From an uncultured Paracoccaceae bacterium (GTDB lineage Bacteria; Pseudomonadota; Alphaproteobacteria; Rhodobacterales; Rhodobacteraceae), in NCBI GenBank assembly GCA_947503765.1, contig CANNFA010000001.1, positions 558,001 through 622,000 of the forward strand: a DNA stretch of 64,000 nucleotides, read 5' to 3'. Shown here one piece after another: positions 37,451 to 49,000 of this stretch. Each line of letters starts with the position of its first letter. Position 1 is the first letter of the stretch. Below the pieces are notes generated by a model that was not told where the DNA came from, made no database searches, and saw only the letters and a list, made by a program, of their open reading frames with translations. The position numbers were made by a program, and so were the translations under genes.

Positions 37451-40400
37451 CCCGCCTCCCTGACGCGGCCGCGCCGCAGCGCGCGGCGCTGCGCGATGGT
37501 GTCGGCGCTTGCCGGGGTCGGCGCGGATGGTTGGGGCGCGGCATCGGGCGGCGCGGCCGCGCCCTCCGTCATCCCCAGATGCGCGGCGAGACCGGCAGCG
37601 GTGGGAAAGCGGAAGATGTCGGTGATGGCGATACGGCCCTTGCCGAAGACCTCCTGCAGGTCGCGATGCGCCTGTACCGCCAGCAGCGAATGCCCGCCCA
37701 GCGCAAAGAAATTGTCCCCCGCGCGTACCGCGCCGATATTCAGCACCCGCGCGAAGACCTGCGCGATCACCGCCTGCGCGCCGCCCGCATCGGGCGCGGC
37801 GGCCGGGGCCGGCACCGGATCTGCGGGCACGGGATCGGCAGGCGGCGGCAGGGCGCCACGGTCGATCTTGCGGTTCGGGGTCAGCGGGAAGGCCGGCAGC
37901 GCGACGATACGCGACGGCACCATGTAGTCCGGCAGATACGCGGCAAGCCGGTCCCGCAGCGCGGCCTCGGCCGGCGCGGCGCCGTCTTTGGCGGTGACAT
38001 AGCCGACAAGGCGGGCATCGCCCGGCACGTCCGTCCGCGCCAGCACCACCGCATCCTGCACGCCCGGACAACCGGCCAGCCGCGCCTCGATCTCGCCCAG
38101 CTCGATCCGGTAGCCGCGGAGTTTCACCTGGTGGTCGAGCCGCCCCAGGAAATCGAGCGTCCCGTCCGCCCGCCAGCGCACCAGATCGCCGGTGCGGTAC
38201 ATCCGCCCGGCGTCCCGGTCCGCGCCCCGGAACGGATCGGGCGGAAACCGCTCGGCGGTCAGCGCGTCGCGCCGCCAATAGCCGCGCGCGACGCCGTCGC
38301 CGCCGATCACCAGCTCGCCCGGTGCACCGGTCGGCACCGGCGCGCCGTACCGGTCGAGAACGTAGAACGCGGTGTTGGCGATGGGCGGGCCGATCGGGCA
38401 TGCGCCCTCTTCCGCCGATGCCGCCTGCACCGCCGACCAGATCGTGGTTTCGGTCGGCCCGTACATGTTGAGGATACGCGCGCCGCTCGCGCGGGTCAGC
38501 TCGGCAACGAGGTTGCCGGTCAGCGCCTCTCCGCCCACCAGGATATGCCGTAGCCCGGCAAGGGCGCCGCGCGCCTCGTCCGACAGGCACAGCATCCGCG
38601 CCATCGGCGGGGTGCATTGCAGATGCGTGACCCCGTGGCGCAGGATCTGCGCGGCCAGCGACTGGTCGCTTTCGTCGGGTGCGCCGCCCGCATTGGTGCG
38701 CCGAAGCACCTCGGCCAGCGGGGTCAGCCCCTCGAGCACCTGCGCCGGCGCGATGCCGTAGTCGATCAGGCAGGCGATCTCGTCCACGCCGATGCGCTTG
38801 AGCGCCTCGACGCGCGCCACGGCGTCGTCCACGGTGCCGAAAAGGCCCGAATCGTCGAAATACCGCTGGAACGCGAAATCGAGGATGCCGTCCAGCTCGT
38901 CCTCGGTCAGGGAGCCGAGGTCGATCTGCATCGGACTGTCCACGCCGGCCGGTTTCTTGAACGCGGGAAAGGCCCAGGCATATTGCTTGATGAGCCCCGC
39001 CGCGCTGCGCAAATAGTCCTTCATCGGGTCGCGGGCCACCTCGCGCGCGGTGTCGCGGTCGCCGGCCAGATAGGTGTGCAGCATCAGCGTGACGGTGAAA
39101 TCGGCCGGGTCGTGGCCGGCACCGCGCAGCGCCTCGTGGTAGATGGCGATCTTGCCCGCCACCTCGTCCACCGATTGGCCCAGAAGATGCGTCAGCACGT
39201 TCGCGCCCGCCGCGCCGGCCTCGCGCCAGGTGTCGGGATTGCCGGCGGTGGTGACCCAGACCGGCAATTCGCGCGAGACCGGGCGCGGCTGGGTGACGAC
39301 CTCGTGCGGGGTGCCGTCCTTGCGGGGAAACGCCACGGCTTCGCCGCGCCACAGCCGGCGCACCTGGCCCAGCGTGTCGAACATGGCGCTCTTGTTGTCC
39401 GGCGGGGTGTTTTCAGGGCGCAGCACGAAATCGTCGGGCTGCCAGCCGGCGGCGAAACCGATGCCCGCGCGCCCGCCGGTCAGGTTGTCGATCACCGCCC
39501 AATCCTCGGCGATGCGGGCCGGATGATGCAGCGGGGCGACGCAGCTTCCGGCGCGCACGTCGATGTTGCTTGTCACCGCGGCCACGGCGGCGCCGGTGAC
39601 GGCCGGGTTGGGATAGGGACCGCCGAAGGCGTGGAAATGCCGCTCGGGCGTCCAGACGGCACGGAACCCGTGCGCATCGGCGAATTTCGCGCCTTCCAGC
39701 AGCAGGTTGTACTTCTGCGGGCCGGGGCCGTCGTCGTTGCCCCAGTAGAACAGGCTGAAATCCATCCCGCGCGCAGACGGCAGCGGCCCGTTCGCCACCG
39801 GAGTATCCGCCGGATCGCCCGAAAGAACCACGCGAAAGCCGCGGGACAGGGCATAGAACAGCTCCAGCACCGCGATGTCGAAGGATAGCGAGGTGACGGC
39901 AAGCCAGGTATCCTCCGCCCGGTGCGGCACATGCGCATCCATGCCGGCGAAGAAGTTGGCAAGCTGGCGATGCTCGATCACGACGCCCTTGGGCGTGCCG
40001 GTGGAGCCGGAGGTGTAGATCAGGTAGGCCGGATCGCCGGGCGCGGCGCCGCCATCGACCGGTGCCTCGGGCGCGGCGTCCAGCCTCGGGTCGGTGTCGA
40101 GCATCAGGATCGCCGCATCGCTTTCGGGCAGGCTGGCGGCCAGAGCGTCCTGCGTGACGATCACCGGCGCGGTGCTGTCGGCGATGTAATGGGCGATCCG
40201 GTCCGCCGGATAGGCGGGATCGAGCGGGACATAGGCGCCGCCCGCCTTCAGGATGCCCAGCGCCGCGGCCACCAGATCATGCGTCCGCCCGCAATGCAGG
40301 CCCACGGGGATACCGGGGCCGACGCCCATGCCGCGCAGGACATGGGCGATGCGGTTTGCACGGGCGTCGAGCGCGGCGAAACTCATGGCATCGCGCCCGG

Positions 40401-42087
40401 CGATCAGCGCTGTCGCCTCGGGCGCTTCTGCCGTGCGCCGGGCGACATGGTCGTGCATTCGCAGATCGGTGTCATGGGCCAGCGCGGTGGCATTGCGCGT
40501 CTCCAGCAGGTCGCGGCGTTCGGTGTCGGGCAGGATGGGCAATTCGTCGAAGGGGCGCGCTTTGGCGCCTTCCGCGGCCAGGGCGCGCGCCAGCGTCTCG
40601 ATCCGCCCGGCATAGAGGCGCGCGGCCGCGTCCGGCAGGTGCGCGGTGTCATGCGACAGGCAATGCGCACCCGCCTGAGGCACGATTACCGTCAAAGCGC
40701 AGCCCGGCACCGGGGCGTCCCCGTCCAGCCGCAGGCCGAAGGCGGGACAGGCGGGGGCGGCAAGCCCCGGCTCCCGCGCGATCAGGTCGCGCGGATAGGA
40801 CGGCGCGGTGCGCGCGGTGTCCAGGTCGGCGGCAACGGCCGCCTCGGCCGCGGCGAAGGGCACGGGGCCGCCATCCCCGAACCGCAGCGGCACCCAATCT
40901 GCGAAAAGCGGCGGCCCTTCGGCGGGTGCGCCCACGGCCAGCGCGATGTCGCCGGTCATGTCGCCGGCGCTGCGCAGCGCCACGGCCGCTATGATCGCGG
41001 CAAGCCGTTCGGGCGGCGTCCCCTCGGGCAGATCGAGCGGCAGGACCGCCGTCTCGCCGCCGGCAGGGCCCGTCGCCAGAGGTGCGCCCACGGGGCGCGG
41101 ATCGGCCAGGCGCGCCCGCCAATGCGCCTCTGCCGGGGCGAGCGCGGCCGCGCGTTCTGTCGCGGCGGCGCGGATGCCATCGGGCACGGTCAGATCGTCG
41201 CCGGGCGATGCCAGACCGTCCGCGCCGCAAGCCGCCCCCTCAGGCGTCGCCAGATCCGACAGGCGCACGGCACCGCCATCGGCCGCCACGGTCAGCGCAT
41301 CGGCATCGACCGCAAGCACGCATCCAGGCGCACCGCTACCGGCCGCCGGCTCTGCCCGCCCGACCAGCACCACCTGCCCGCCGGCAACGATCTTGGCGCG
41401 GCAGAGCGGGTTGCGGTAGGGGCCGTGATCCAGCGCGCGCACCAGCCGGGCGATCCGTTCGGGGGCTTGCCGGAAATCCAGCAGTCCCGCCGCCTCGGGG
41501 CGCGCGGCCGCGCCGAAATAGCTGCGCTGCGACAGGTCTTGCGGGCTGCGATGGGGCGCGCCGCCCTCCAGCCCGGCGACCAGCCGCGCGAAGCTGTCCA
41601 CCCCGGCGGCGTAGCATTTCGCGTTGAGCGTGAAGGCCGTGTCGTCAGGCGCGATCTCCACCGCCGCCTCGGCCAGGATGTCGCCCTCGTCCACGCCGCC
41701 CTCGATCATGTGCCAGGCGACGCCGTGCCGCGTCTCGCCGGCCATCAGCGCCCAGACCGGCGCGTTCAGCCCGGCATAGCGCGGCAGCGGACCGTCATGG
41801 AAATTGACCGCGCCGCGCCGGGGCAGCGCCAGCACGCCGCGCGGAATCAGCCGCAGGTTGGCGATGCTCAGCAGCCAGTCGAAAGGGGAGCGCAGGGTTT
41901 CGGACAGCCGCCCGGCCAGCCCGGCACCCGGTTCCAGAACCGGGATTTCCGCCGTCTCGGCCCAGCGGCGCAGATCGGCATTCGCCGTGACGACGGCAGC
42001 GATGGAATGGCCGCGTTCCGTCAGGATGTCGCCGCAGCGCACAAGCAGCGATTCGTCGCCGATCAGGACGGTGGAAAAGGCGGTCAT
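37447..42087 (-). CDS. NRPS: formyltransferase, partial C, A domain with inserted LLM monooxygenase, PCP
   Basis: A 1546-residue multidomain enzyme. Residues 1-290 form a formyltransferase-like domain (GAVNFHDGPLPRYAGLNAPVWA with Asn95/His97, then HMIEGGVDEGDI). Residues 310-520 resemble only the C-terminal half of a condensation domain, without HHxxxDG. The adenylation domain starts near 545: YTSGSTGTPKG at 691-701, then SFDIAV. It is interrupted at about 760-1132 by an FMN-dependent luciferase-like monooxygenase (GMDFSLFYWGNDDG, WTPERHFHAFGG, GIGFAAGWQPDDFVLRPEN). It resumes with HLQCTPPMARML, NMYGPTET, YRTGDLVRW, LRGYRIELGEIE and LTPNRKIDRG. The PCP is at 1440-1505, with Ser1467 in LGGHSLL. 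No thioesterase. The inserted oxygenase is the MupA/Atu3671 type. Probable role: load, formylate and oxidise an amino acid for the PKS. Confidence 0.88.
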   Translation of the reverse strand: MTAFSTVLIGDESLLVRCGDILTERGHSIAAVVTANADLRRWAETAEIPVLEPGAGLAGRLSETLRSPFDWLLSIANLRLIPRGVLALPRRGAVNFHDGPLPRYAGLNAPVWALMAGETRHGVAWHMIEGGVDEGDILAEAAVEIAPDDTAFTLNAKCYAAGVDSFARLVAGLEGGAPHRSPQDLSQRSYFGAAARPEAAGLLDFRQAPERIARLVRALDHGPYRNPLCRAKIVAGGQVVLVGRAEPAAGSGAPGCVLAVDADALTVAADGGAVRLSDLATPEGAACGADGLASPGDDLTVPDGIRAAATERAAALAPAEAHWRARLADPRPVGAPLATGPAGGETAVLPLDLPEGTPPERLAAIIAAVALRSAGDMTGDIALAVGAPAEGPPLFADWVPLRFGDGGPVPFAAAEAAVAADLDTARTAPSYPRDLIAREPGLAAPACPAFGLRLDGDAPVPGCALTVIVPQAGAHCLSHDTAHLPDAAARLYAGRIETLARALAAEGAKARPFDELPILPDTERRDLLETRNATALAHDTDLRMHDHVARRTAEAPEATALIAGRDAMSFAALDARANRIAHVLRGMGVGPGIPVGLHCGRTHDLVAAALGILKAGGAYVPLDPAYPADRIAHYIADSTAPVIVTQDALAASLPESDAAILMLDTDPRLDAAPEAPVDGGAAPGDPAYLIYTSGSTGTPKGVVIEHRQLANFFAGMDAHVPHRAEDTWLAVTSLSFDIAVLELFYALSRGFRVVLSGDPADTPVANGPLPSARGMDFSLFYWGNDDGPGPQKYNLLLEGAKFADAHGFRAVWTPERHFHAFGGPYPNPAVTGAAVAAVTSNIDVRAGSCVAPLHHPARIAEDWAVIDNLTGGRAGIGFAAGWQPDDFVLRPENTPPDNKSAMFDTLGQVRRLWRGEAVAFPRKDGTPHEVVTQPRPVSRELPVWVTTAGNPDTWREAGAAGANVLTHLLGQSVDEVAGKIAIYHEALRGAGHDPADFTVTLMLHTYLAGDRDTAREVARDPMKDYLRSAAGLIKQYAWAFPAFKKPAGVDSPMQIDLGSLTEDELDGILDFAFQRYFDDSGLFGTVDDAVARVEALKRIGVDEIACLIDYGIAPAQVLEGLTPLAEVLRRTNAGGAPDESDQSLAAQILRHGVTHLQCTPPMARMLCLSDEARGALAGLRHILVGGEALTGNLVAELTRASGARILNMYGPTETTIWSAVQAASAEEGACPIGPPIANTAFYVLDRYGAPVPTGAPGELVIGGDGVARGYWRRDALTAERFPPDPFRGADRDAGRMYRTGDLVRWRADGTLDFLGRLDHQVKLRGYRIELGEIEARLAGCPGVQDAVVLARTDVPGDARLVGYVTAKDGAAPAEAALRDRLAAYLPDYMVPSRIVALPAFPLTPNRKIDRGALPPPADPVPADPVPAPAAAPDAGGAQAVIAQVFARVLNIGAVRAGDNFFALGGHSLLAVQAHRDLQEVFGKGRIAITDIFRFPTAAGLAAHLGMTEGAAAPPDAAPQPSAPTPASADTIAQRRALRRGRVREAG

Positions 42088-43097
42088 GGTTTGCTCCTTT
42101 CAAGGCGGGGCGCGGGCTCGGCCGGCTTCGCCGCATCGGTCGCGGGGCGCGCCGGACGCAGGGCATGGCCGATCAGATCGCGCAGGAAATGCGGCGGGTC
42201 GATACGCGGCCTTCCGGTCAGCAGCCGGCGCACCCGCCAGAGCGCCGTTCCCGCAACCCGCGCAAGCGTCGCGGCGGCGGCATGGGCCGGCCCGCGCGCC
42301 CGTGTGAAATAGCGCCGCCGCGAATCAAGCCAGTAGCCGGGGATCCTGTCCCAGGACTTCATGCCGGTGCTGGCCGATCCCACATGCGCCACCCGGCTTT
42401 CGGGCAGGTACATCACATCCCACCCGGCGGCACGGGCGCGGCGGCACAGGTCGGTTTCCTCGTAGTACAGGAAAAACCCCTCGTCGAAGCTGCCGACCGC
42501 GTCCAGCATGTCCTGCCGCAGCATGGCGCTGGCCCCGGCCAGCCAGTCCACCGATGCCGGCCCATCGGGCAGCGGCAGCGGCACGACATGGCGTGCCAGC
42601 GCACGGCTGACGATCCCGGTGCGTGCGCCGGTCTCGAACTCGCTGGCGATGGACGGAAAGCGAAAGCAGGTGCAATGCCAGTCGCCGTCCGGCCCGTGGA
42701 TGTAACTGCCCGCGATTCCGGTTCGGGGGTGCGCCTCCAGATGATCCAGCAGCACGCGGATCGCGCCGGGGCCGGGCACCGCGTCGGAGTTCAGCAGATA
42801 CAGGTAATCCGGCCGTCCGCCATCCGGCAGCCCGGCGCGCATCCCGAAATTGTTGCCCGCGCCGAAGCCGCCGTTTCGGCCCGATTGCAGCACTCGCACC
42901 CGGTCCTTTGCGGTCCAGCCGCGCGCCGTCGCCGCCCGCGACAGCGCCTCGAACGAGCCGTCGCCCGAGGCGTTGTCGACGATGACGATGCCGCCGGCGA
43001 TGCCCGCCATCTCGCGCAGCGCGGCCTCTGCCGCTGCCAGCGTCAGATCGGGCGTGCGCCAGTTCACGATCACCGTCAGAAGGGTCGGGCCGGTCAT
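42084..43097 (-). CDS. Glycosyltransferase family 2 (rhamnosyltransferase-like) inside the PKS-NRPS operon
   Basis: A 337-residue GT-A enzyme. It has TVIVNWRTPDLTLAA, GGIVIVDNASGDGS, GRNGGFGAGNNFGM, the metal site LYLLNSDAVPGPGA, and VDWLAGASAMLRQDMLDAVGSFDEGFFLYYEETDLCRRARAAGWDV. The last block is the signature of WbbL/RfbF-type enzymes that use dTDP-rhamnose or similar donors. It begins two bases after the PKS stop and its stop overlaps the NRPS start by ATGA, so it is made together with both synthases. It may glycosylate their product or simply belong to polymer assembly. Confidence 0.88.
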   Translation of the reverse strand: MTGPTLLTVIVNWRTPDLTLAAAEAALREMAGIAGGIVIVDNASGDGSFEALSRAATARGWTAKDRVRVLQSGRNGGFGAGNNFGMRAGLPDGGRPDYLYLLNSDAVPGPGAIRVLLDHLEAHPRTGIAGSYIHGPDGDWHCTCFRFPSIASEFETGARTGIVSRALARHVVPLPLPDGPASVDWLAGASAMLRQDMLDAVGSFDEGFFLYYEETDLCRRARAAGWDVMYLPESRVAHVGSASTGMKSWDRIPGYWLDSRRRYFTRARGPAHAAAATLARVAGTALWRVRRLLTGRPRIDPPHFLRDLIGHALRPARPATDAAKPAEPAPRLERSKP

Positions 43098-43099
43098 GG

Positions 43100-46000
43100 C
43101 TATTCCGCCGCCGTTGCGTGCAGGGGCGCGGCGCCCGGCGCGTCCACGCTTTCCCCGGCCTCTGCCGCGTCTAGCGCGCGGGCCAGTTCGGCGGCCAGAA
43201 CCCGCACGTTCGGCTCAAGCACCATCGAATCGTGGTCGCCCGGCACCTCGGCCACGCGCAGATCGCCGATGAAGCGGGACCAGTCGTTATCCTCGAACAC
43301 GTATTCGCGCGCCGTGCTGACCCAGCGGCCGCCCGACACCCGCCAGCGCCGGTCAAGCGGCGGGCGCAGCAGCAGCGCGGGGCCGGTCCACGCGCGCAGA
43401 TCGTAGCGCGTCACCGCGCGCCGGAATGCCGCCTCGATCGCCGCGTTCTGGAACCCTTCGGCCGCGTCGGCAGGCGCGCCGCGCCGCCGGTTCAGGTGCC
43501 AGCGCAGCTTGCCCGCCAGCCAGTGCCGCACGAACCCCGCGCCCCCCGCGCGCAATTCCTGCGCCTTGATCAGCGCCTTGTCGCGCCGGCTCAGCGCCGG
43601 GCGCACGGGCAGCGGCGTGTCCAGCATCACCAGCAGCGCGACACGCTCGCCCGCCGCCTCAAGCTGCCGGGCCATTTCGTAGGCGGTCAGCCCGCCGCCG
43701 GAAAATCCGCCCAGCAGGTACGGCCCCTCGGGCTGTACCTGCCGCAGCTCGGCGATGCAGTCGGCCGCGGCCGCCTCCAGCGTGTCATGCGGATCCATCC
43801 CGCCCAGCAGCCCGCGCGCCTGAAGCCCGTAGACGGCGCGGCGCGGCCCGATCAGCTGGGCAAGGTGGCGCAGGTTCATCACGTTGCCGAACATGCCGGC
43901 CACCAGGAAGAACGGCGCGCGCCCGTCCCGCGCGCCCTGTCCGCCCAGCGGCACCAGATGGGTGAAGGTCTGCGCCGGCGCTGCCGCTTCGGATGCGTCC
44001 GCATCCGCGCCCGCCTCGCCGCCCGTGCGCGCGTCGATCAGGGCGGCGCAGGCGGCGATGGTCGGCGCCTCGAACAGGGTGGAGATGGGAAATTCCACCC
44101 CGAATTCGCGCTTGATCGCCGCGAACAGGCGCACCGCGATCAGCGAATGGCCGCCCAGGTCGAAGAAGCTGTCATCGGTGCCGATCTCCTCGACGCCCAG
44201 CAACTGCTGCCAGAGGCTCGCGAGCTTGCGTTCCGTCGTGGTGGCCGGGGCCGCGTAGGCGCTGTCCAGCTCGGGCCGGGCAAAACCGGCCTCCGGCATA
44301 TCGGGCGGAATGTCGGCCTGCCGGATCAGCGCCGCGAGGTCCAGCGGCGAGACGACGATCTGCGGCGCGCCGGTGGCGATGGCGCGCTCCAGCGCGGCCG
44401 CCCCCTCTGCGGGGCGGATCCCGTCGGCGAGCTGGGCGCGCAGCCGTTCCTGCGCGGGCGAGGCCGCGGCGGGCGCGTCGGGGTCGGGATCAAGACGCGC
44501 GGGAAGGGACAGATCCAGCCCGCCCTCCATCCGGGACATGGCAAACCCCGTGATCTCGACGCAGACCGCACCGTCCGGGCCTGCCAGCGTGATGTCGAAC
44601 GATACCTCGCCATCCGCCTGCGACGCGATACGCACCCAGCTTGCGATTTCGGGCGGCAGCGGGCGGTGAACAATCACCCGGCCATAGCGCAGCGGCACCC
44701 ACAGCCAATCCGGCGAATACCCCTGGGCAAGGTCGATGGCCCAGCCGGTGGCGATGTCCATAAGCGCGGGATGCAGCACATACGTCCGCGTCTCGGCGTG
44801 GAAGGCATCGGGCAGGGCCAGCCGCGCCAGCCCCTCGCCCTGCCCCAAGGCCCGCGAACGCAGCACGCCCCACCGCGCGCCAAAGCGCAGATGCGCCTCC
44901 TGCGGCGAGCGCAGCGCGCCCTGCACTGCGGCTTCGGGCGGGGCGCAGCGCGCTGCGATGGCATCCAGATCCAGCTGGGCGGGCGCGGGGCCGGCATGGG
45001 GCGCCAGCCGCCCCTCGGCATGAAGCAGGGTACCGCGCCCGTCATGGATGCTGCGCAGATCCAGCGCGTGACCGCCTTCCGATGGCGACAGGGAAAGGCG
45101 CAGGTCAGCTTGCGCGCCCTCGGCGACGCCGAGCGGGCGCAGGAAATAGAGATCGCGGATCTCGAACGGGCCGCCCTCGCCCATGGCGCGCATCGCCTCT
45201 GCCGCCAGTTCCAGATAGCCGGTGCCCGGCAGCACCGCCGCGCCGTCTTCGGTGCGATGCTCGTCGAGGATCCAGCTTTCCGGGGACAGGCGGGCGGACA
45301 GGCGGACGCCGGACGCCGCATCCTCGCGGCTGTCCAGAAGCGGCATGTCCAGCGGCACCTCCGCCCCCTTGCCCGACAGCGCGCGGGCGGCCATGCCGAC
45401 CTCTGCCCAGATGCCCCAATCCACGGCCACGACCCGCGTCGCGCCGCCGCGCCGGGCCTTGGCAAAGGCGTTCAGGTATTCGTTCGCGGCGACGTAATCG
45501 TATTGCCCGGCGGGGCGGGTCGCCGTGCTGCTGGACGAACACAGCACCATCAAATCGAGCGTGCCGTCGGGGAACAGCCGGTCCAGAACGCGGGTGCCGT
45601 GCACCTTGGGGGCCAGCACGGCCTCTGCCTCGGCGGCGGTGCGCGCCAGCAGCGGCGCGTCGTCGATCGTGCCGGCGGCATGGATCACGCCGGTGATCGC
45701 GCCGAAGCGGGCGCGCACCTCGTCCACCGCACGGCGCATGTCGTCCAGGTTGCACACATCGGCGGCGACGGCCATGACCTCGGCCCCGGCCGCGCGCAGG
45801 GCGTCCAGCGCACGGGATCGGCGCGGCCCGGCGGCGTCGCGCGACACCAGCGCGACGCGCGCGCCGTACTCGGCGGCAAGGTGGCGGGCCAGCGCCAGCC
45901 CGATCCCGCCGAAGCCCCCGGTGATCAGGTAGGTGCCGCCCCTGGCAAAACCGCTCCCCTCCGCAGGCTGCGGCAGGGGGCGGGCGTCGAAGCGTTGCTC

Positions 46001-49000
46001 GAAGCGCCGTTCGCCGCGCCATGCCGCGACGGTGTTGGACGGGGCGGCCAACATCTCTTCCAGCAAGGCCGCTGCCGCGCGGTCGAGCCTGTCCTCTTCC
46101 TGCCGGGCGCGATGACGCCGCCTGCCGGCGCCGGGCCGCTCGGCAAGCTCGAGGTCGACACTGGCCAGGGTCACCCCCGGCAGTTCGCGCGGGATCACGC
46201 TGGCGGCGGCGGCGGCCATCGCCTTTTCGGGATGGGCCAGCGGTTCGGTGCGGACCTGCGCGGCGCCGGTGGTGGCCAGCGTGACGTGGACAGGCCCCGA
46301 TCCTGCACCGTCCAGCGCCTGCGCCAGGTGCATCAGGCCGTAAAGTCCCTGCTCGACATTGCGGTGGAAGAAGCTGCTGCCGGGGCGGTGATCCTCGGTA
46401 TCGGTGACGAGCCACAGATGCGCGATGCGCGTCGGCATCCGCCCCGCCGCACCCAGATCGGCCAGCAGCGCGTCGTACCCGCCCCGCCCCGACTCGGGCG
46501 CCAGCGTATAGCTGTCCGGCCCGGTGCGGGCAAAGGTATCGCCCGCCGCGACCTCGGCCACGTCATGCCCGGCCTTGCGCAGCCGTGCCGCCAGCCGCGC
46601 ACCCAGCCCGGCCGTGTCGGTGAAGATCAGCCAGCATTGCGGCGCGGCGGCCAGCGCCGCCTCGATATCGGCGGGGCAGTCGGCATAGGCCGGCCGCCAG
46701 ACCGGCAGATAGCCCCAATCGGCCGGGTCATCGCGCCGCGCGGGCATGTCCGGCGCCGCCTCGGCCACCCGTTCGGCAGGCGCGATGAAATAGCGGTTGC
46801 GCTGGAAGGCATAGGTCGGCAGCGGCACCCGGTGGCGGTGCTGATCCGCCCAGATCGGCGACCAGTCCACCTCCACCCCGACCGCCCCGAGCCGGCCGAC
46901 CACGGTCAGGAAATAGGCGTCGTCCGCGATGTCCAGATCGGGATGGCGCAGCGACTGGATCACCTGGTTGGCGGGCACGCCGTTCTGTTTGGCCAGCGAG
47001 CACAGCGCGGCGCCCGGCCCCACCTCGAGGTAGACGCGCGCGGGATCCTCCGCCAGCGTGGCGATACAATCGGCAAAGCGCACCGCATGGCGCAGGTGGC
47101 CCGCCCAGTAGCCCGGATCGGTCGCCTGTTCGTCGGTGATCCAGGTGCCGGTGCGGTTCGACACGAAGGGGATCCGCGGCGCCGACAACGCGAGGCCGCG
47201 CAGGAAATCGGTGAATTCGGCCAGGATCGGATCGAGCATCCGCGAATGCGCCGCGATGTCGATGCCGATGCGCCGGCTTTCAGCGCCCTCGGCATCCAGC
47301 CGCGCCTCAACCGCGTCCAGCGCGGCGGCGGGGCCCGACAGCACCGTCATCTCGGGCGCGTTGAGGCAGGCGATGTCCAGATCGGCCGGCAGAAGGGGCC
47401 GCAAGGCATCCGCCGGCATCGCCACGCTCAGCATCCCGCCCTTGGGAACGGTATCGAACAGCCGGCCGCGCAGATGCACCAGCCGGATGCAATCGGCAAA
47501 CGGGATCACGCCGGCAAGGCAGGCGGCGGTATTCTCGCCCATCGAATGGCCGACCAGCGCGGCGGGCCGCACGCCCCAGGACATCCAGAGCTGCGCCAGC
47601 GCGTATTCGGTGATCATCAGCAGCGGCAATTGCACCGAGGGCGTCTTGAGCCGCGCCTCCGCCGCATCCCGCGCTGCCGGCTCGGGCAGCCAGACCGCGC
47701 GCAGGTCAAAGTCGAGCTCGGGTTGCAGCAGGCCCAGCCCGCGATCCATCCAGTCGCGGAACACCGGCTCTGTCTCGTAGAGATCGCGCGCCATGCCCGC
47801 ATATTGCGCGCCGCCGCCGGGGAACATGAACACCACGCCCGGATCCTCGCCCAGCGCCTCATGGGTGAAGACACGGTACGGATCGTTCGCCTCCAGCAGC
47901 GCGGCGGCTTCTTCATGCGTCTCCGCGACCAGGACACGGCGGCGGGCAAAGGCGCGGCGGCCTTCCTTCAGCGTGAAGGCGACATCGGCGAGCGGCTGTT
48001 CGGGATGGGCGCGCAGATGGGCGGCCAGCCGGGCGGCATTCGCATCAAGTGCGGCGCGGCTGCGACCCGACACGTTGAGGATATGGAACGGCCAGTCGGA
48101 AGGCGCGCTGGCGCCGCGCGCAGGCGCCTCTTCCAGCACGGCATGGGCATTGGTGCCGCCCACGCCAAGCGAGTTGACGCCGGCACGGCGCGGCGCACCC
48201 TTTGAGGGCCAGTCCGCAGGCCAGTCCGCCAGCGTGTCGTTCACCACGAACGGGCTGCTGTCGAAGTCGATGGCGGGGTTCGGGGTCTCGTATCCCAGGC
48301 TCGGCGGGATCTGCCGGTGATGCAGCGCCAGCGCGGCCTTGATCAGGCTGGCCGCGCCCGCCGCCGTGTCGAGATGGCCGATATTCGTCTTGACGCTGCC
48401 GATCCGGCAGAAGCCGCGCGCGTCGGTGCCGCGGCGGAACGCATCGGTCAGGGCCGAGATCTCGATCGGATCGCCCAGATAGGTGCCGGTGCCGTGGCAT
48501 TCGACATAGCCGATGCTGCCCGCCGGCACCCCCGCCGCATCATGCGCCGCCGCCACCGCATCGGCCTGCCGCCCGACGCTGGGGGCCAGATACCCGGCCT
48601 TCTGCGCGCCGTCATTGTTCACGGCGCTGCCTTTCAGCACCGCCCAGATGTGATCGCCGTCGGCCAGCGCGTCGGACAGGCGGCGCAGCACCACCACGCC
48701 CGCGCCGCTGCCGAACACCGTGCCTTCGGCGCGCGCATCGAAGGCGTGGCATTCGCCGTCGGGGGACAGCACCTCGCCGGGCTTGTAGACATAGCCGCGC
48801 CCCTGCGGCAGCTCGATCGTCACGCCGCCGGCCAGCGCCATGTCGCAATCGCCCGAAAGCAGCGCCCGCGCGGCGTAATGGACCGCCACGAGCGACGTGG
48901 AACAGGCGGTCTGCACCCCGATGCTCGGCCCCCGCAGGTCGAAGATGTTGGAGACGCGGGTGGCCAGGAAATCCTTGTCGTTGCCGGTATGGCGCAGCAG

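Noticed and set aside
43232-48205. A 1657-codon open frame on the plus strand opposite the PKS
   Set aside because: It is rich in Arg, Gly, Ala, Gln and Pro with no domain pattern, and mirrors the third-position GC of the PKS coding strand. Long antisense open frames are expected in DNA of this composition.
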